64,000 bases of DNA from Gleimia coleocanis DSM 15436 (GCF_000159015.1 NZ_DS999543.1:124001-188000), one strand, 5' to 3'. Positions 53,973 to 62,357 are shown, counted from the stretch's first letter. Numbers and translations are program-made. Notes: generated by a model from the letters alone, not told the origin.

Positions 53973-54656
53973 ATGATTCGATTTGATAACGTCACTAAGG
54001 TTTATACCCGTGGAGCAGCTCCAGCGGTTAATAACCTGTCTTTGGAAATTGAGCGCGGAGAATTCGTGTTCCTCGTGGGTAAGTCTGGTTCTGGCAAGTC
54101 TACTTTCCTGCAGCTTGCCATGCGTGAAGAAATCCCAACTTCAGGTGATGTGTGGGTATTAGGTCAGAATGTGGGTAAGCTTTCCCGCTGGAAGATTCCT
54201 CACCTGCGTCGTCAAATCGGCATGGTTTTCCAGGACTTTAAACTTCTGGAAAATAAGACTGTTTATGAGAATGTAGCGTTTGCAATGCAGGTGCTGGGAC
54301 GCCCTCGGCACCAGATTGAAACCCAGGTGCCAGAAACTCTGGAACTTGTGGGTTTGGCTGGTAAAGAAAAGCGTATGCGCTGGGAACTATCCGGTGGTGA
54401 AGAGCAGCGTGTAGCGATTGCGCGGGCAATGGTAAACCGCCCGCAGCTACTGTTGGCTGACGAACCTACCGGTAACTTGGATCCAGAAACTTCTATGGGC
54501 ATCATGAAGCTGCTGAACCGCATCAATCTCAACGGCACTACTGTGGTGATGGCAACCCATGACGTTGATATCGTGAACCAAATGCGTAAACGCGTGGTAG
54601 AGCTAGAAGGCGGTCGCTTGATTCGCGACCAGCATGACGGTTCCTACGGAGCCTAG
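53973..54656 (+). CDS. ftsE: Cell division ATP-binding protein FtsE
   Basis: ATPase of the FtsEX complex that activates cell-wall hydrolases at the septum. The 227-residue protein has Walker [11 protein letters not shown] near residue 37, QIGMVFQDF (Q-loop), the signature [14 protein letters not shown] (Glu instead of the common Gln after GG), Walker [14 protein letters not shown] and ATHD. CTAAGG precedes the ATG. ftsX follows after a G7 tract. Confidence 0.95.
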   Translation: MIRFDNVTKVYTRGAAPAVNNLSLEIERGEFVFLVGKSGSGKSTFLQLAMREEIPTSGDVWVLGQNVGKLSRWKIPHLRRQIGMVFQDFKLLENKTVYENVAFAMQVLGRPRHQIETQVPETLELVGLAGKEKRMRWELSGGEEQRVAIARAMVNRPQLLLADEPTGNLDPETSMGIMKLLNRINLNGTTVVMATHDVDIVNQMRKRVVELEGGRLIRDQHDGSYGA

Positions 54657-54662
54657 GGGGGG
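54656..54662 (+). promoter_or_regulatory. G7 tract serving as ftsX ribosome site
   Basis: Seven G from the last base of the ftsE stop codon, ending 3 bases before ATG 54666. It is the only Shine-Dalgarno-like sequence for ftsX. Length changes in this run would alter spacing rather than frame. Confidence 0.5.
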
Positions 54663-54665
54663 ATT

Positions 54666-55580
54666 ATGCGAGCACGTTACATTCTGTCTGAAGTTGGTAA
54701 AGGCCTTTCCCGTAATAAGGCAATGGCTGTTTCCGTTGTTCTGGTTACTTTCGTATCCTTATTTTTCGTGGGCGTGGCAGCTTTGGCGCAGTTCCAAGTG
54801 TCTGCCATGAAATCTCAGTGGTACGACAAGATTGAGGTTTCCATTTACATGTGTGCGGCAGAAGATACCGCGCCTTCTTGTAATCACGCGGAAGCTACCG
54901 AAGAACAGATTCAAGCAGTTAAGACAAAATTAGAGTCCGCGGAGCTTTCTAAGTATGTGAAGGAATCGTATTTAGAAACTAAGGAAGAAGCCTTTGAAAA
55001 CTTCCAGAAGCTTTATGTTAACTCTCCTTTAGCGCAGTTCGGTAGCCCAGATTGGCTGCAGATTTCATTCCGTGTGAAACTGGTTGATCCTAAGCAGTAC
55101 CGTTTCTTGGAAGAAGAATTTGCAGGTGCACCTGGCGTGGCGCAGGTACAGGACCAGCGTCAGATTGTTGAGCCTTTGCTACAGGTTATTGATAACGCGA
55201 AGTTTCTTTCTTTGGCGTTGGCTGGTGTGATGACGGTGGCTGCGGTGTTGCTGATTACAACGACGATTCGTTTGTCGGCAATGGCGCGTGAAAAGGAAAC
55301 GACGATTATGCGTTTCGTGGGTGCGTCCAGCTTAACGATTCAGCTTCCGTTTATGATCGAGGGCGCTATTGCTGCTCTTACCGGAGCTATCCTAGCGGTA
55401 GTTGCTCTTTGGGGTGGTTTGCGCGTACTCGCAGATAACTACTTAGCAGATTCATTTACTTGGAGCTACTTCGTCGGGTACAAGGAACTACTGATTGTTG
55501 CGCCAGGGCTTTTAGTGGCAGCGATTCTTCTTGCTGCAATTGCTTCGGGGGTTTCCCTCGCGAAGTACACGAAGATTTAA
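54666..55580 (+). CDS. ftsX: Cell division protein FtsX
   Basis: Membrane subunit of FtsEX, 304 residues. One N-terminal helix (residues about 20-42) is followed by an extracellular domain of about 140 residues with a Cys pair (YMCAAEDTAPSCNHAE). Three C-terminal helices follow (LSLALAGVMTVAAVLLITTTI; LPFMIEGAIAALTGAILAVV; LLIVAPGLLVAAILLAAIASG) with the FtsX motif MAREKETTIMRFVGAS between them. It signals to the M23 peptidase encoded next. Confidence 0.94.
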   Translation: MRARYILSEVGKGLSRNKAMAVSVVLVTFVSLFFVGVAALAQFQVSAMKSQWYDKIEVSIYMCAAEDTAPSCNHAEATEEQIQAVKTKLESAELSKYVKESYLETKEEAFENFQKLYVNSPLAQFGSPDWLQISFRVKLVDPKQYRFLEEEFAGAPGVAQVQDQRQIVEPLLQVIDNAKFLSLALAGVMTVAAVLLITTTIRLSAMAREKETTIMRFVGASSLTIQLPFMIEGAIAALTGAILAVVALWGGLRVLADNYLADSFTWSYFVGYKELLIVAPGLLVAAILLAAIASGVSLAKYTKI

Positions 55581-55615
55581 ACTACACTTACTTGAATAGG
55601 AAGGGGAGAGTGAGT

Positions 55616-56992
55616 ATGGGTAAGTCACTGACTAAACATTATGCAAGATGGCTGCGTGTAGGCGCTGTCTTTACGATGGGTGTACTCGCTTTTTCTTCAG
55701 TTACTGTTCCTTCTGTTTCTGGGGAACGCGACGACTTAGTTCGCCAACAGCAGGAAGCCCAACGTAAGCGTGACGAACTGCAAATCCAAATTGCCAGCTT
55801 AGATAAAGACCTGCAGGCGCATATTCTGCGTTTGAACGATATTCAGACGCAATTACCAGCAGCCCAGGCAGCCGCAGATGACGCAGAAGCAAAAGCTGCT
55901 GCAGCGAACCGCGAACTGCAGATCATCACCGATCAGTTGAACGCTGCCGAAGGCGAATTGCAATCCTTGGGTAAGACTATTGACGATTTAGGAACTGAGA
56001 GTTCTCGTTCGGACCAGGCTTTAGCTACGATGGCTCGGGAAATGTATCGTTCGGGCGGTTCCAGTTCTCCACTGCTTTTAGCTTTGAGCACGGAATCTAC
56101 CGCAGATGTGTCCCAACGCGCAACTACCGCTCAGTCTATGGCCCGAGTTCAAGCCCGCGCCCTCGAGAATGCTCGCGATAAAATCGCAGTAACGAAAAAT
56201 CAGGAAGCCCGACAAACTGCTTTAACGAAGCGTATCCAAGGATTACAAACCAAAGCAGCCGATGCCGCGCAGAAAGCAGAAAACGCTGCTGGGGTAGCAC
56301 AAACTAAGGTGCTGCAACTGCACTCACTGCAACAGGAAGAAAGTACTGAAACTGCTAAGCTCAAGGCACGTTCTACGGAAATCACTGCTCAGCTTAATCA
56401 GCAGAATGCAGTAGTTAATACTGCTCGTGCGGAAATCGCGCGTATCGATGAAGAAAACCACCGTAAGCAGATTATCTTCCAACAGCAGCAGGCCGCTGAA
56501 GCAGCACGTCGTAAGGCACAACAGAACGCGCAGGCAAACCCCGGGCGCCCTCAAGGTTCCACTCCGCCGCCACCACCCGTTAAACCTGGGGGCACGTTTG
56601 GATACCCATTGCCAAGTGTGTATCCAGTAACCTCAGGGTTCGGCCCACGCTATATTCCAGGTTTGGCGGCTTCCGCCTACTACCACTATGGTATTGACTT
56701 AGGCGCTCCTTGTGGTACGCCCGCGATCGCAACTGCGAATGGCGTAGTCACAACCGCAAACTGGGACCGTTATGGCGGTAACTGGGTAATCATCAACTAC
56801 GGTTTGATTAACGGCAACTCAGTTCAAGTGTTCTACATGCACTTTACTCGGCATAATGTTTATGCTGGCCAGCGAGTTAACCGCGGTGATGTGGTTGGTT
56901 TCGTAGGTACTACGGGTAACTCTACAGGTTGTCACCTGCACTATGAGGTTCACGTGAATGGTGTGGCAGTGAACCCAACCCCATACATGTAA
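55616..56992 (+). CDS. M23 family peptidase with coiled coil, FtsEX partner
   Basis: A secreted peptidoglycan hydrolase of 458 residues. A signal peptide of about 40 residues (GAVFTMGVLAFSSVTVPSVSG) is followed by a long coiled coil (residues 45-300, EnvC/RipC-like), which in this family binds the FtsX extracellular loop. A Pro-rich linker (STPPPPPVKPGG) and the LytM domain come next, with zinc ligands in HYGIDLGAPCGTPA (His, Asp) and CHLHYEVHVNG (HxH). ATG 55616 lies after AGGAAGGGGAG; GTG 55610 is the alternative start. Confidence 0.93.
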   Translation: MGKSLTKHYARWLRVGAVFTMGVLAFSSVTVPSVSGERDDLVRQQQEAQRKRDELQIQIASLDKDLQAHILRLNDIQTQLPAAQAAADDAEAKAAAANRELQIITDQLNAAEGELQSLGKTIDDLGTESSRSDQALATMAREMYRSGGSSSPLLLALSTESTADVSQRATTAQSMARVQARALENARDKIAVTKNQEARQTALTKRIQGLQTKAADAAQKAENAAGVAQTKVLQLHSLQQEESTETAKLKARSTEITAQLNQQNAVVNTARAEIARIDEENHRKQIIFQQQQAAEAARRKAQQNAQANPGRPQGSTPPPPPVKPGGTFGYPLPSVYPVTSGFGPRYIPGLAASAYYHYGIDLGAPCGTPAIATANGVVTTANWDRYGGNWVIINYGLINGNSVQVFYMHFTRHNVYAGQRVNRGDVVGFVGTTGNSTGCHLHYEVHVNGVAVNPTPYM

Positions 56993-57014
56993 TAGACGTA
57001 AGGAAAAATAAAAC

Positions 57015-57539
57015 ATGCCGAAAGCATGGAAAGAACCGAAGCTGACGCAGGCGCAGAAGGCGAAGGCAGCTTCGGATGCAAAGAAAGTAATTGCGCGTAA
57101 TAAACGCGCTACGCATGATTATTTTATTGAAGACCGTTTAGAAGCTGGTTTAGTTCTGACTGGTACGGAAGTGAAAGCTCTGCGTGCCGGTCGCGCATCT
57201 TTAGCTGAAGCCTGGGTGGAAATCGATGGGGGAGAGGCGTGGCTGCGTCAGGCTAATATTCCAGAATATGCTCAGGGAACCTGGACTAACCATGCGCCGA
57301 CTCGTAAACGCAAACTGTTGATGCATCGCAGTGAACTCACCAAGTGGGGGCAGAAAGTGCAAGCGAAAGGGTACACGATTGTGCCTTTGGAACTATACTT
57401 TTTTGGCGGTCGCGCGAAGGTTGAGCTTGGTTTGGCTCGCGGTAAGCAGGAGTTCGATAAACGCCATGCCCTGCGTGAGCGCCAGGATAACCTGGAAGCT
57501 CGCCGCGAGATACATCGCTTCGCTAAAGGTAAGCGGTAG
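57015..57539 (+). CDS. smpB: SsrA-binding protein SmpB
   Basis: Binds tmRNA and the ribosome during rescue of stalled translation. The 174-residue protein has IARNKRATHDYFIEDRLEAGLVLTGTEVKALRAGRASLAEAW, YAQGTWTNHAPTRKRKLLMHR, TIVPLELYF and the C-terminal basic tail RREIHRFAKGKR. An N-terminal Lys/Ala extension of about 25 residues is present. The partner RNA lies 4.4 kb downstream on the other strand, after an inserted operon. Confidence 0.95.
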   Translation: MPKAWKEPKLTQAQKAKAASDAKKVIARNKRATHDYFIEDRLEAGLVLTGTEVKALRAGRASLAEAWVEIDGGEAWLRQANIPEYAQGTWTNHAPTRKRKLLMHRSELTKWGQKVQAKGYTIVPLELYFFGGRAKVELGLARGKQEFDKRHALRERQDNLEARREIHRFAKGKR

Positions 57540-57541
57540 TT

Positions 57542-57595
57542 AAAACTCTAAGGGGGGTTCGTACAGGAAAAGTACTAACCCCCCTTAGAGTTTTA
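57542..57595 (+). terminator. Terminator after smpB
   Basis: Arms beginning AAAACTCTAAGG and ending CCTTAGAGTTTT pair over more than 17 bp, extended by GTAC/GTAC. TTTTAGT follows. The stem is G6/C6-rich. Confidence 0.85.
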
Positions 57596-57598
57596 GTA

Positions 57599-57931
57599 GT
57601 GTGTATTTAAAAATGTCCTGGTATTTCAGTGAAGTGCCAAGACGATGGCTGAACGCATCTGTTAAAGGTACAACCATCCTACGCGACCGTGGGGGTGGGT
57701 TTTGCGTGATGTTGTGGTCTATAACTTGTTATCGTAATGATGCGCCGAAGATCTAACTAAAATACGCTTCTGAAAGCCACGAGAAGATAACAACCGGAAA
57801 AAGCATCACAAACTGCGTATTAGAGCGTAGAAGTAAGAATTAACAAATTAAATATTGTCATTTGGGGAATGGCAGATTATATTGAGATTCAACGGGCAAA
57901 GAAGGCTGTTCGGGATTAATAGGAGGATGCT
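57599..57931 (+). other. Intergenic region leading into the ABC-export operon
   Basis: About 330 bases without a gene. It holds the promoter at 57855-57883 and the ribosome site at 57921-57926. I found no repeat of the ssrA 3' end that would mark an attachment site. Confidence 0.5.
57855..57883 (+). promoter_or_regulatory. Strong sigma-A-type promoter of the ABC-export operon
   Basis: TTGTCA at 57855-57860 and TATATT at 57878-57883 with a 17-base spacer. The predicted start is near 57890, about 30 bases before the ribosome site AGGAGG. Confidence 0.65.
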
Positions 57932-58261
57932 ATGCGGAAGAAAATGTTTCAAGCCGTGTTTGGCGCCCTAGCATCAACGTTCCCTTTTGGCATCGCTAAA
58001 GTTAGGCAGACAGCAATCCAGACATTCTCTTATAAATTGGTGAAAAAACGAATCACAACTTTTCCTAAACTAAGCATCTTTTATACGCATATTTATAACT
58101 ATTGGAAATCAAACGGGTCGATTCAATTTGTTTCAATAAGTAATGTAGCAATGCATAAGTTTTCTACTAACTATTCCTTTGCGCATATTGATATTATTCT
58201 GCGGACATCAGGGACTCTTCGTTATCCATGTCTGAAGTGCGACTTAGCGAGGAAACAATGA
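57932..58261 (+). CDS. Short unknown protein at the head of the ABC-export operon
   Basis: A 109-residue product with no family I can name. It is supported by context: a good promoter, AGGAGG 5 bases before the ATG, and a stop that overlaps the next ATG (ATGA). The N-terminus (RKKMFQAVFGALASTFPFGIA) could be a weak export signal. The rest is basic and rich in Tyr, Ser, Asn and Ile, with CLKC near the end. A peptide exported by the transporter, distantly reminiscent of lactococcin-972-type bacteriocins in its Tyr/His/Ser pattern, is a guess only. It could instead be a decayed gene. Confidence 0.45.
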   Translation: MRKKMFQAVFGALASTFPFGIAKVRQTAIQTFSYKLVKKRITTFPKLSIFYTHIYNYWKSNGSIQFVSISNVAMHKFSTNYSFAHIDIILRTSGTLRYPCLKCDLARKQ

Positions 58262-58989
58262 ACAGGAATCTCATATTTTCAGTACTTGTAGTGTCTGTGC
58301 TGATTACTGGTTGCGCCTTTGAAAATAATAGCGCGTCTGACGCGGTTACCGATAAAGGTTCTAGTATCGAAAGGGTAGATAAAGCGCAGCAAGAAACTCT
58401 TTCTGATTTGCCCGAGGTAATCGTTGACGCGGACGGAAAACGCAGCTTTCCGCCTTTGACGATGAAAGAAATTGAAGACGCCTCGTGGGAACAGTTGGTT
58501 AGTGAGTTTGAAGCTGAGGGGGCGACTCCACCGGCTCGTCCAACAATCCAATTCGTTGAAGATATTTCTAAGAATAGACCCGAAGAAAAACTGAGAAAGC
58601 GACTCGAGTGTTTACATGCTAAGGGATGGACGAATACTTTTATTGAAGATGGTTCAATCGTAGCTGAGTTTAATACTTCAACCGATGCGTTAGCTTACCA
58701 ATTTGCCGGGTTTGAATGTGAGGTTGCCTATTTTGATGGCAGTCTTGAATTCCCAGATGAAACGGCCGTTGAACAGCAGTGGGAAAACGTTACAAATAAG
58801 GTTATTCCCTGCCTCCAAGAAGCCGGTTTTGCAGTTAAGAACTTTCCTTCAAAGAAAACTTACACAGACTATTATTTTGCAACCAAACAATTTTATGATG
58901 TGCGTGACTATTCAAATATTGGTGAGCAATTATCAGATGAAATCAACGCTTGCGAAATCTTAGAATTTTCTGGGATAAACGAAAAATAG
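58258..58989 (+). CDS. Lipoprotein of unknown function
   Basis: A 243-residue lipoprotein with signal peptide NRNLIFSVLVVSVL and lipobox LITGC; the Cys would be lipidated. The mature part is acidic with Cys residues (RLECLHAKGW; GFECEVAYF; VIPCLQEAGF; EINACEIL) that suggest two disulfides. ATG 58258 with GAGGAAACA upstream overlaps the preceding stop. Its place before an adaptor and ABC genes suggests that it works with the exporter, perhaps for immunity or substrate handling. Confidence 0.75.
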   Translation: MNRNLIFSVLVVSVLITGCAFENNSASDAVTDKGSSIERVDKAQQETLSDLPEVIVDADGKRSFPPLTMKEIEDASWEQLVSEFEAEGATPPARPTIQFVEDISKNRPEEKLRKRLECLHAKGWTNTFIEDGSIVAEFNTSTDALAYQFAGFECEVAYFDGSLEFPDETAVEQQWENVTNKVIPCLQEAGFAVKNFPSKKTYTDYYFATKQFYDVRDYSNIGEQLSDEINACEILEFSGINEK

Positions 58990-58998
58990 TAGGTCTAT

Positions 58999-60078
58999 AT
59001 GCTTGCGAAACTAGGTCTAGTTACGAAAATCATTGCAAGTGTCCTGGCAATAGCAGTAACTTTCGCATTGGGTTTTTGGGCTGCAAAACAAACGCAGCTT
59101 GTGAATGAAGCTGATACGTCTTCAACTGAAGCAACCACAGTAGAAGCTAAGTCAGGAATGTTGCAACGCGAATACACATTCGGGATGACGATTGAAACCC
59201 CACTTACCTCGGTAGGATCAAACCTGACACCAGGAATCGTTACTGAAGTAGGAGACACCCAGGTAAAACCGGGTAGCGTTGTATATCGGGTCAATAACCA
59301 GCCCGTCTATGGTGTACAAAGTGAGGTGCCATTTTGGAGAGAGCTTTTGCCTGGCATAAGTGGGATGGACGTGACAGCTTTTCAGAAAATGTTGAAAGCC
59401 ACTGGATACTATAAAGCAGAGCCAACCGGTAGGTTCGATAATCAGACTCTATTCGCCTGGCGCGTCTTGCAAAAAGCTAATCAAGGAGAAAACTTAGAGA
59501 GCGTTCCATTAGGAATGCTGGTAGCTTTTCCAGTTTTGCCAACTACAGTTGAACATACTGACAGTCTTAGTAAAGGAAAACAGCTTGCCGGTGGAGAAGA
59601 TTTACTACGGGTGCCTGCAGGAAATCGACAGTATTACTTGAGCTTAGCGAAAGAACAACTTGAATTTGCTCCCATCGGGGCGAATGTGACAGTCTCAGTC
59701 AACGGTAACGTGCTAAGCGGAGTGGTTACACAAAACGAGCCTGATACAAATGCAACGACAACTAAAATTCTGGTTGCGCAAGCAAATGGAAAAGAGCTTT
59801 GTGACCCAAAATGTCACCAGCTTCCAGTCGTTAGTAAGCAAAATTACTTAGCTAAAGTTAGTCCCAGCGCGCCTGTTGAAGGAATTATCATTCCTCTTGC
59901 TACGATTCGTACCAATGCACAAAATGAAACGTACGTAATTGATAACAACCAACAAAAACACCCCGTTGAAATTCTTGGCACTAACCAAGGCTTAGCTGCG
60001 GTTAAAGGGATTCCAGTAGGCACAGTTTTGAAACTTACGCTAGAAAAAGGCAACGAAAATGGTGTTGGCAGTAAATGA
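58999..60078 (+). CDS. Membrane-anchored adaptor with a peptidoglycan-binding domain (HlyD/MacA-like)
   Basis: A 359-residue protein with one N-terminal helix (IIASVLAIAVTFALGFWA). It has an adaptor-like beta domain (TPGIVTEVGDTQVKPGSVVYRVNNQPVYG), a PG_binding_1 domain (LPGISGMDVTAFQKMLKATGYYKAEPTGRFDNQTLFAWRVLQ), and C-terminal beta-barrel-like parts (IGANVTVSVNGNVLSGVV; IPLATIRTNAQNETYVID). This matches actinobacterial adaptors encoded beside ABC exporters. The ATPase gene starts 20 bases inside its 3' end. Confidence 0.83.
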   Translation: MLAKLGLVTKIIASVLAIAVTFALGFWAAKQTQLVNEADTSSTEATTVEAKSGMLQREYTFGMTIETPLTSVGSNLTPGIVTEVGDTQVKPGSVVYRVNNQPVYGVQSEVPFWRELLPGISGMDVTAFQKMLKATGYYKAEPTGRFDNQTLFAWRVLQKANQGENLESVPLGMLVAFPVLPTTVEHTDSLSKGKQLAGGEDLLRVPAGNRQYYLSLAKEQLEFAPIGANVTVSVNGNVLSGVVTQNEPDTNATTTKILVAQANGKELCDPKCHQLPVVSKQNYLAKVSPSAPVEGIIIPLATIRTNAQNETYVIDNNQQKHPVEILGTNQGLAAVKGIPVGTVLKLTLEKGNENGVGSK

Positions 60079-60712
60079 TTTACATTTCCGCTACACCCCG
60101 CAAGGACAAACTTTTTTTAATGGACTAAGCCATACTTTTGCACTTGGAGCAGTCACAGCCATTACAGGTCCTTCAGGATGCGGCAAATCTACACTCCTTT
60201 ATATTCTTGGGTTAATGCTAAAACCAACTAAAGGTGAAGTGTTGCTTGATGGGGTCAGAGTATCTGCACAGAGCCCTAATCAGAAAGCAGAAATCCGTGC
60301 TGCTAAACTGGGTTTCGTATTCCAAGATGCTGTGTTGAATCCCTATCGAACTATTCTTGATTCCGTGATCGAACCAGCACTTTACGGAGGGAAAAGTCGC
60401 GTCGAGGCTAAATCAAAAGCGCTAGAGCTATTGGAGCTTACAAAAGTTGACTACAGATACACTCACCGTCCAAATGAGATTTCTGGAGGACAAGCTCAGC
60501 GTGTTGCAGTCGCAAGAGCTTTAATAAATGACCCGCAAGTAATCTTGGCAGATGAACCTACCGGGAACCTCGATACAGAAAATACGCAGTTGATTATGGA
60601 GCTTCTTAAAAATCAAGCTTCCACTGGGCGCACTGTTATAGTTATCACCCACGACGAAAGAGTCGTACGAAGTGCTGACTATGTGCTTGAGCTAAGGGCA
60701 GAAGAACAATGA
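60059..60712 (+). CDS. ABC exporter ATPase (MacB/LolD-like)
   Basis: A 217-residue ATPase. Walker A is TGPSGCGKST near residue 37, then GFVFQDAVLNPYRT (Q-loop), signature ISGGQAQRVAVARAL, Walker [13 protein letters not shown] and ITHDERV. This group pairs with FtsX-fold permeases to export peptides or drugs or to move lipoproteins rather than to import. The start at 60059 overlaps the adaptor gene. Its stop overlaps the permease start. Confidence 0.9.
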   Translation: MVLAVNDLHFRYTPQGQTFFNGLSHTFALGAVTAITGPSGCGKSTLLYILGLMLKPTKGEVLLDGVRVSAQSPNQKAEIRAAKLGFVFQDAVLNPYRTILDSVIEPALYGGKSRVEAKSKALELLELTKVDYRYTHRPNEISGGQAQRVAVARALINDPQVILADEPTGNLDTENTQLIMELLKNQASTGRTVIVITHDERVVRSADYVLELRAEEQ

Positions 60713-61800
60713 AACCTAAAGAACTTCTGCGAGAGATTGCAATCAGCACTCTGGTAATGCGCACCTCGTCAATACTCATTCTGGGTATTACTTTACTTGT
60801 AACAATCGCATCACTTATCACCGTGGGGCGGGCTGCCGCGGCGAATGCAACTATCGAACAGCGTTTACAAGCAAGTGCCGCCCGCACGATTTTGGTAACA
60901 GACAAGCAACAATTTCAGTACCTAGCTCCGCAAGTCATAGAAGCAATTAGTAGCTTTTCGAATGTACAGCGAGTCTATGGCACGGGAATTTTAAAAGATG
61001 GAGTCAATCTGTCGATCGGTATAGATGGAGAAACCACTACTACGGTCAGAGTAAATGCAGATTTTGCTGAAGAATTTGAGCTTATTAGTGGACGCTGGCC
61101 ACGTGTTGGAGAAGCTCTCATTACCAAAGAAGGGTTAGCAGACTTGCACTTAGACGCAGCCACCGGAGCTGTGTTAATTCCTCTTGATAAAACAGAAGCT
61201 CCACTTGTTGGGGTTTATCGACCTAAAGCCGATGAAGAAGTAATAGCTGAGGTAGTTATTAAAACACCAGAGAATGAAGCTATGCAGGTTGCGAGGGTAA
61301 TCACTACGGATTTTAGAGAGAACCCGGAAGTAATTAATTTGATTCGCCTTACCCTGGGGGTACATGCTCCTGAGAATATCAACATTCAACCTCCAGTAAC
61401 TTTAGCCGAACTTACCCAGAGCATTGCTGAAGATATACGTCAATACAACGCGAGTGTGCTTTATAGCGTATTAGCGTTCGGAGCATTGATTTCTGCGCTA
61501 ATCGTATTTGCAGATGCCTTGGCGAAGCGTGCTGATTTGGGGAGGCGGTTGGCATTGGGGGCAACCCGCCAAGTAATAGTGTTCTATACGATTGGCAGGG
61601 TGGTTGCTCCTACGATTCTAGGTATTTTCATAGGTGTATTAGGTGGATATATTCTTACTAGTTACTGGGGGCAGGTTCCACCTGTGAGCTTTACTTTGGC
61701 TTTGGTGTACTTAGTCTTGTTAACAATGGTGCTAGCTTCTTTACCAGGGGCAGTCTGGGCTTCCCGGCAGGATCCAGTACGTATCCTGCGACTCCCTTAA
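60709..61800 (+). CDS. ABC exporter permease (FtsX/MacB-like)
   Basis: A 363-residue FtsX-fold permease. An N-terminal helix (SSILILGITLLVTIASLITV) is followed by an extracellular domain of about 200 residues and three C-terminal helices (VLYSVLAFGALISALIVFADAL; PTILGIFIGVLGGYILTSYW; LVYLVLLTMVLASLPGAVWA). The family motif KRADLGRRLALGATRQVI and the final SRQDPVRILRLP are present. It overlaps the ATPase gene by 4 bases and is the last gene of the operon. Confidence 0.9.
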   Translation: MKPKELLREIAISTLVMRTSSILILGITLLVTIASLITVGRAAAANATIEQRLQASAARTILVTDKQQFQYLAPQVIEAISSFSNVQRVYGTGILKDGVNLSIGIDGETTTTVRVNADFAEEFELISGRWPRVGEALITKEGLADLHLDAATGAVLIPLDKTEAPLVGVYRPKADEEVIAEVVIKTPENEAMQVARVITTDFRENPEVINLIRLTLGVHAPENINIQPPVTLAELTQSIAEDIRQYNASVLYSVLAFGALISALIVFADALAKRADLGRRLALGATRQVIVFYTIGRVVAPTILGIFIGVLGGYILTSYWGQVPPVSFTLALVYLVLLTMVLASLPGAVWASRQDPVRILRLP

Positions 61801-61937
61801 TATTTCTAAACTAATTCATAACTATGAGGCAGTGTAACTTAGTGCGAATGAGTGTTAGGAGGATACTCGGATACTTGTCTCCTACCCACTCCCCTTGAAA
61901 TACGGTACTTTTACGCGCTTAGGCAAAAGCTCCTCCA

Positions 61938-61986
61938 ATAAAATATAAAATCCCACTCACGTGAAAATGTTTCAACGTGAGTGGGT
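61938..61986 (-). terminator. Terminator of ssrA
   Basis: CCCACTCACGT and ACGTGAGTGGG pair around an A/T-rich loop. Read on the minus strand the tail is ATTTTATATTTTATT. Confidence 0.85.
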
Positions 61987-61992
61987 AGATTG

Positions 61993-62357
61993 TGGAGATG
62001 GCGGGAATTGAACCCGCGTCCAACGACCAACCCCGAGGGCTTCTCCGTGCGCAGTCTGCGGAGTATTTCTCAGCCCCTGACTATGCGCAGACCCAATGTC
62101 AGTAGGCTCAGTTAGCTAAAGTGTCGAATGCCGGCCACTAACAAACCGGAAATCCAGTGGCTCTTAAGGTTGCGCCAGGGTCCAAGCTAAGAGCATCACT
62201 TGGTCTGACGGACCGTCTTGCGCAATCAGGCTGCAAGAACGAGGTCGGTGCGATTCTGTTCGGCACCTAATTTTTGAATACTTGGTTTACGAGATCAGTA
62301 AACATCCTCGGCACGCTTCTCCACGATCGTAAATCGCTGTCGAAACCGATCATCCCC
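61993..62357 (-). ncRNA. ssrA: tmRNA (transfer-messenger RNA)
   Basis: The RNA rescues stalled ribosomes with SmpB. On the minus strand it begins GGGGATGATCGGTTTCGACA and ends in the T-arm GGTTCAATTCCCGCC followed by CATCTCC-A. The 7-bp acceptor GGGGATG/CATCTCC is intact with one G-U pair. The 3' CCA is not encoded (the DNA continues CAATC). The tag frame at 62264-62226 reads AEQNRTDLVLAA followed by TGA. Length is about 365 nt. It has its own terminator downstream and faces the ABC-export operon. Confidence 0.95.
62226..62264 (-). other. tmRNA proteolysis-tag reading frame
   Basis: GCC resume codon, then codons for EQNRTDLVLAA and a TGA stop. The LAA end is the usual ClpXP degradation signal. 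Confidence 0.9.

Noticed and set aside
57540-61992. Classical integrative island with attachment repeats at ssrA
   Set aside because: I looked for a copy of the ssrA 3' end near the smpB side and for an integrase gene and saw neither, so only an inserted operon is claimed.
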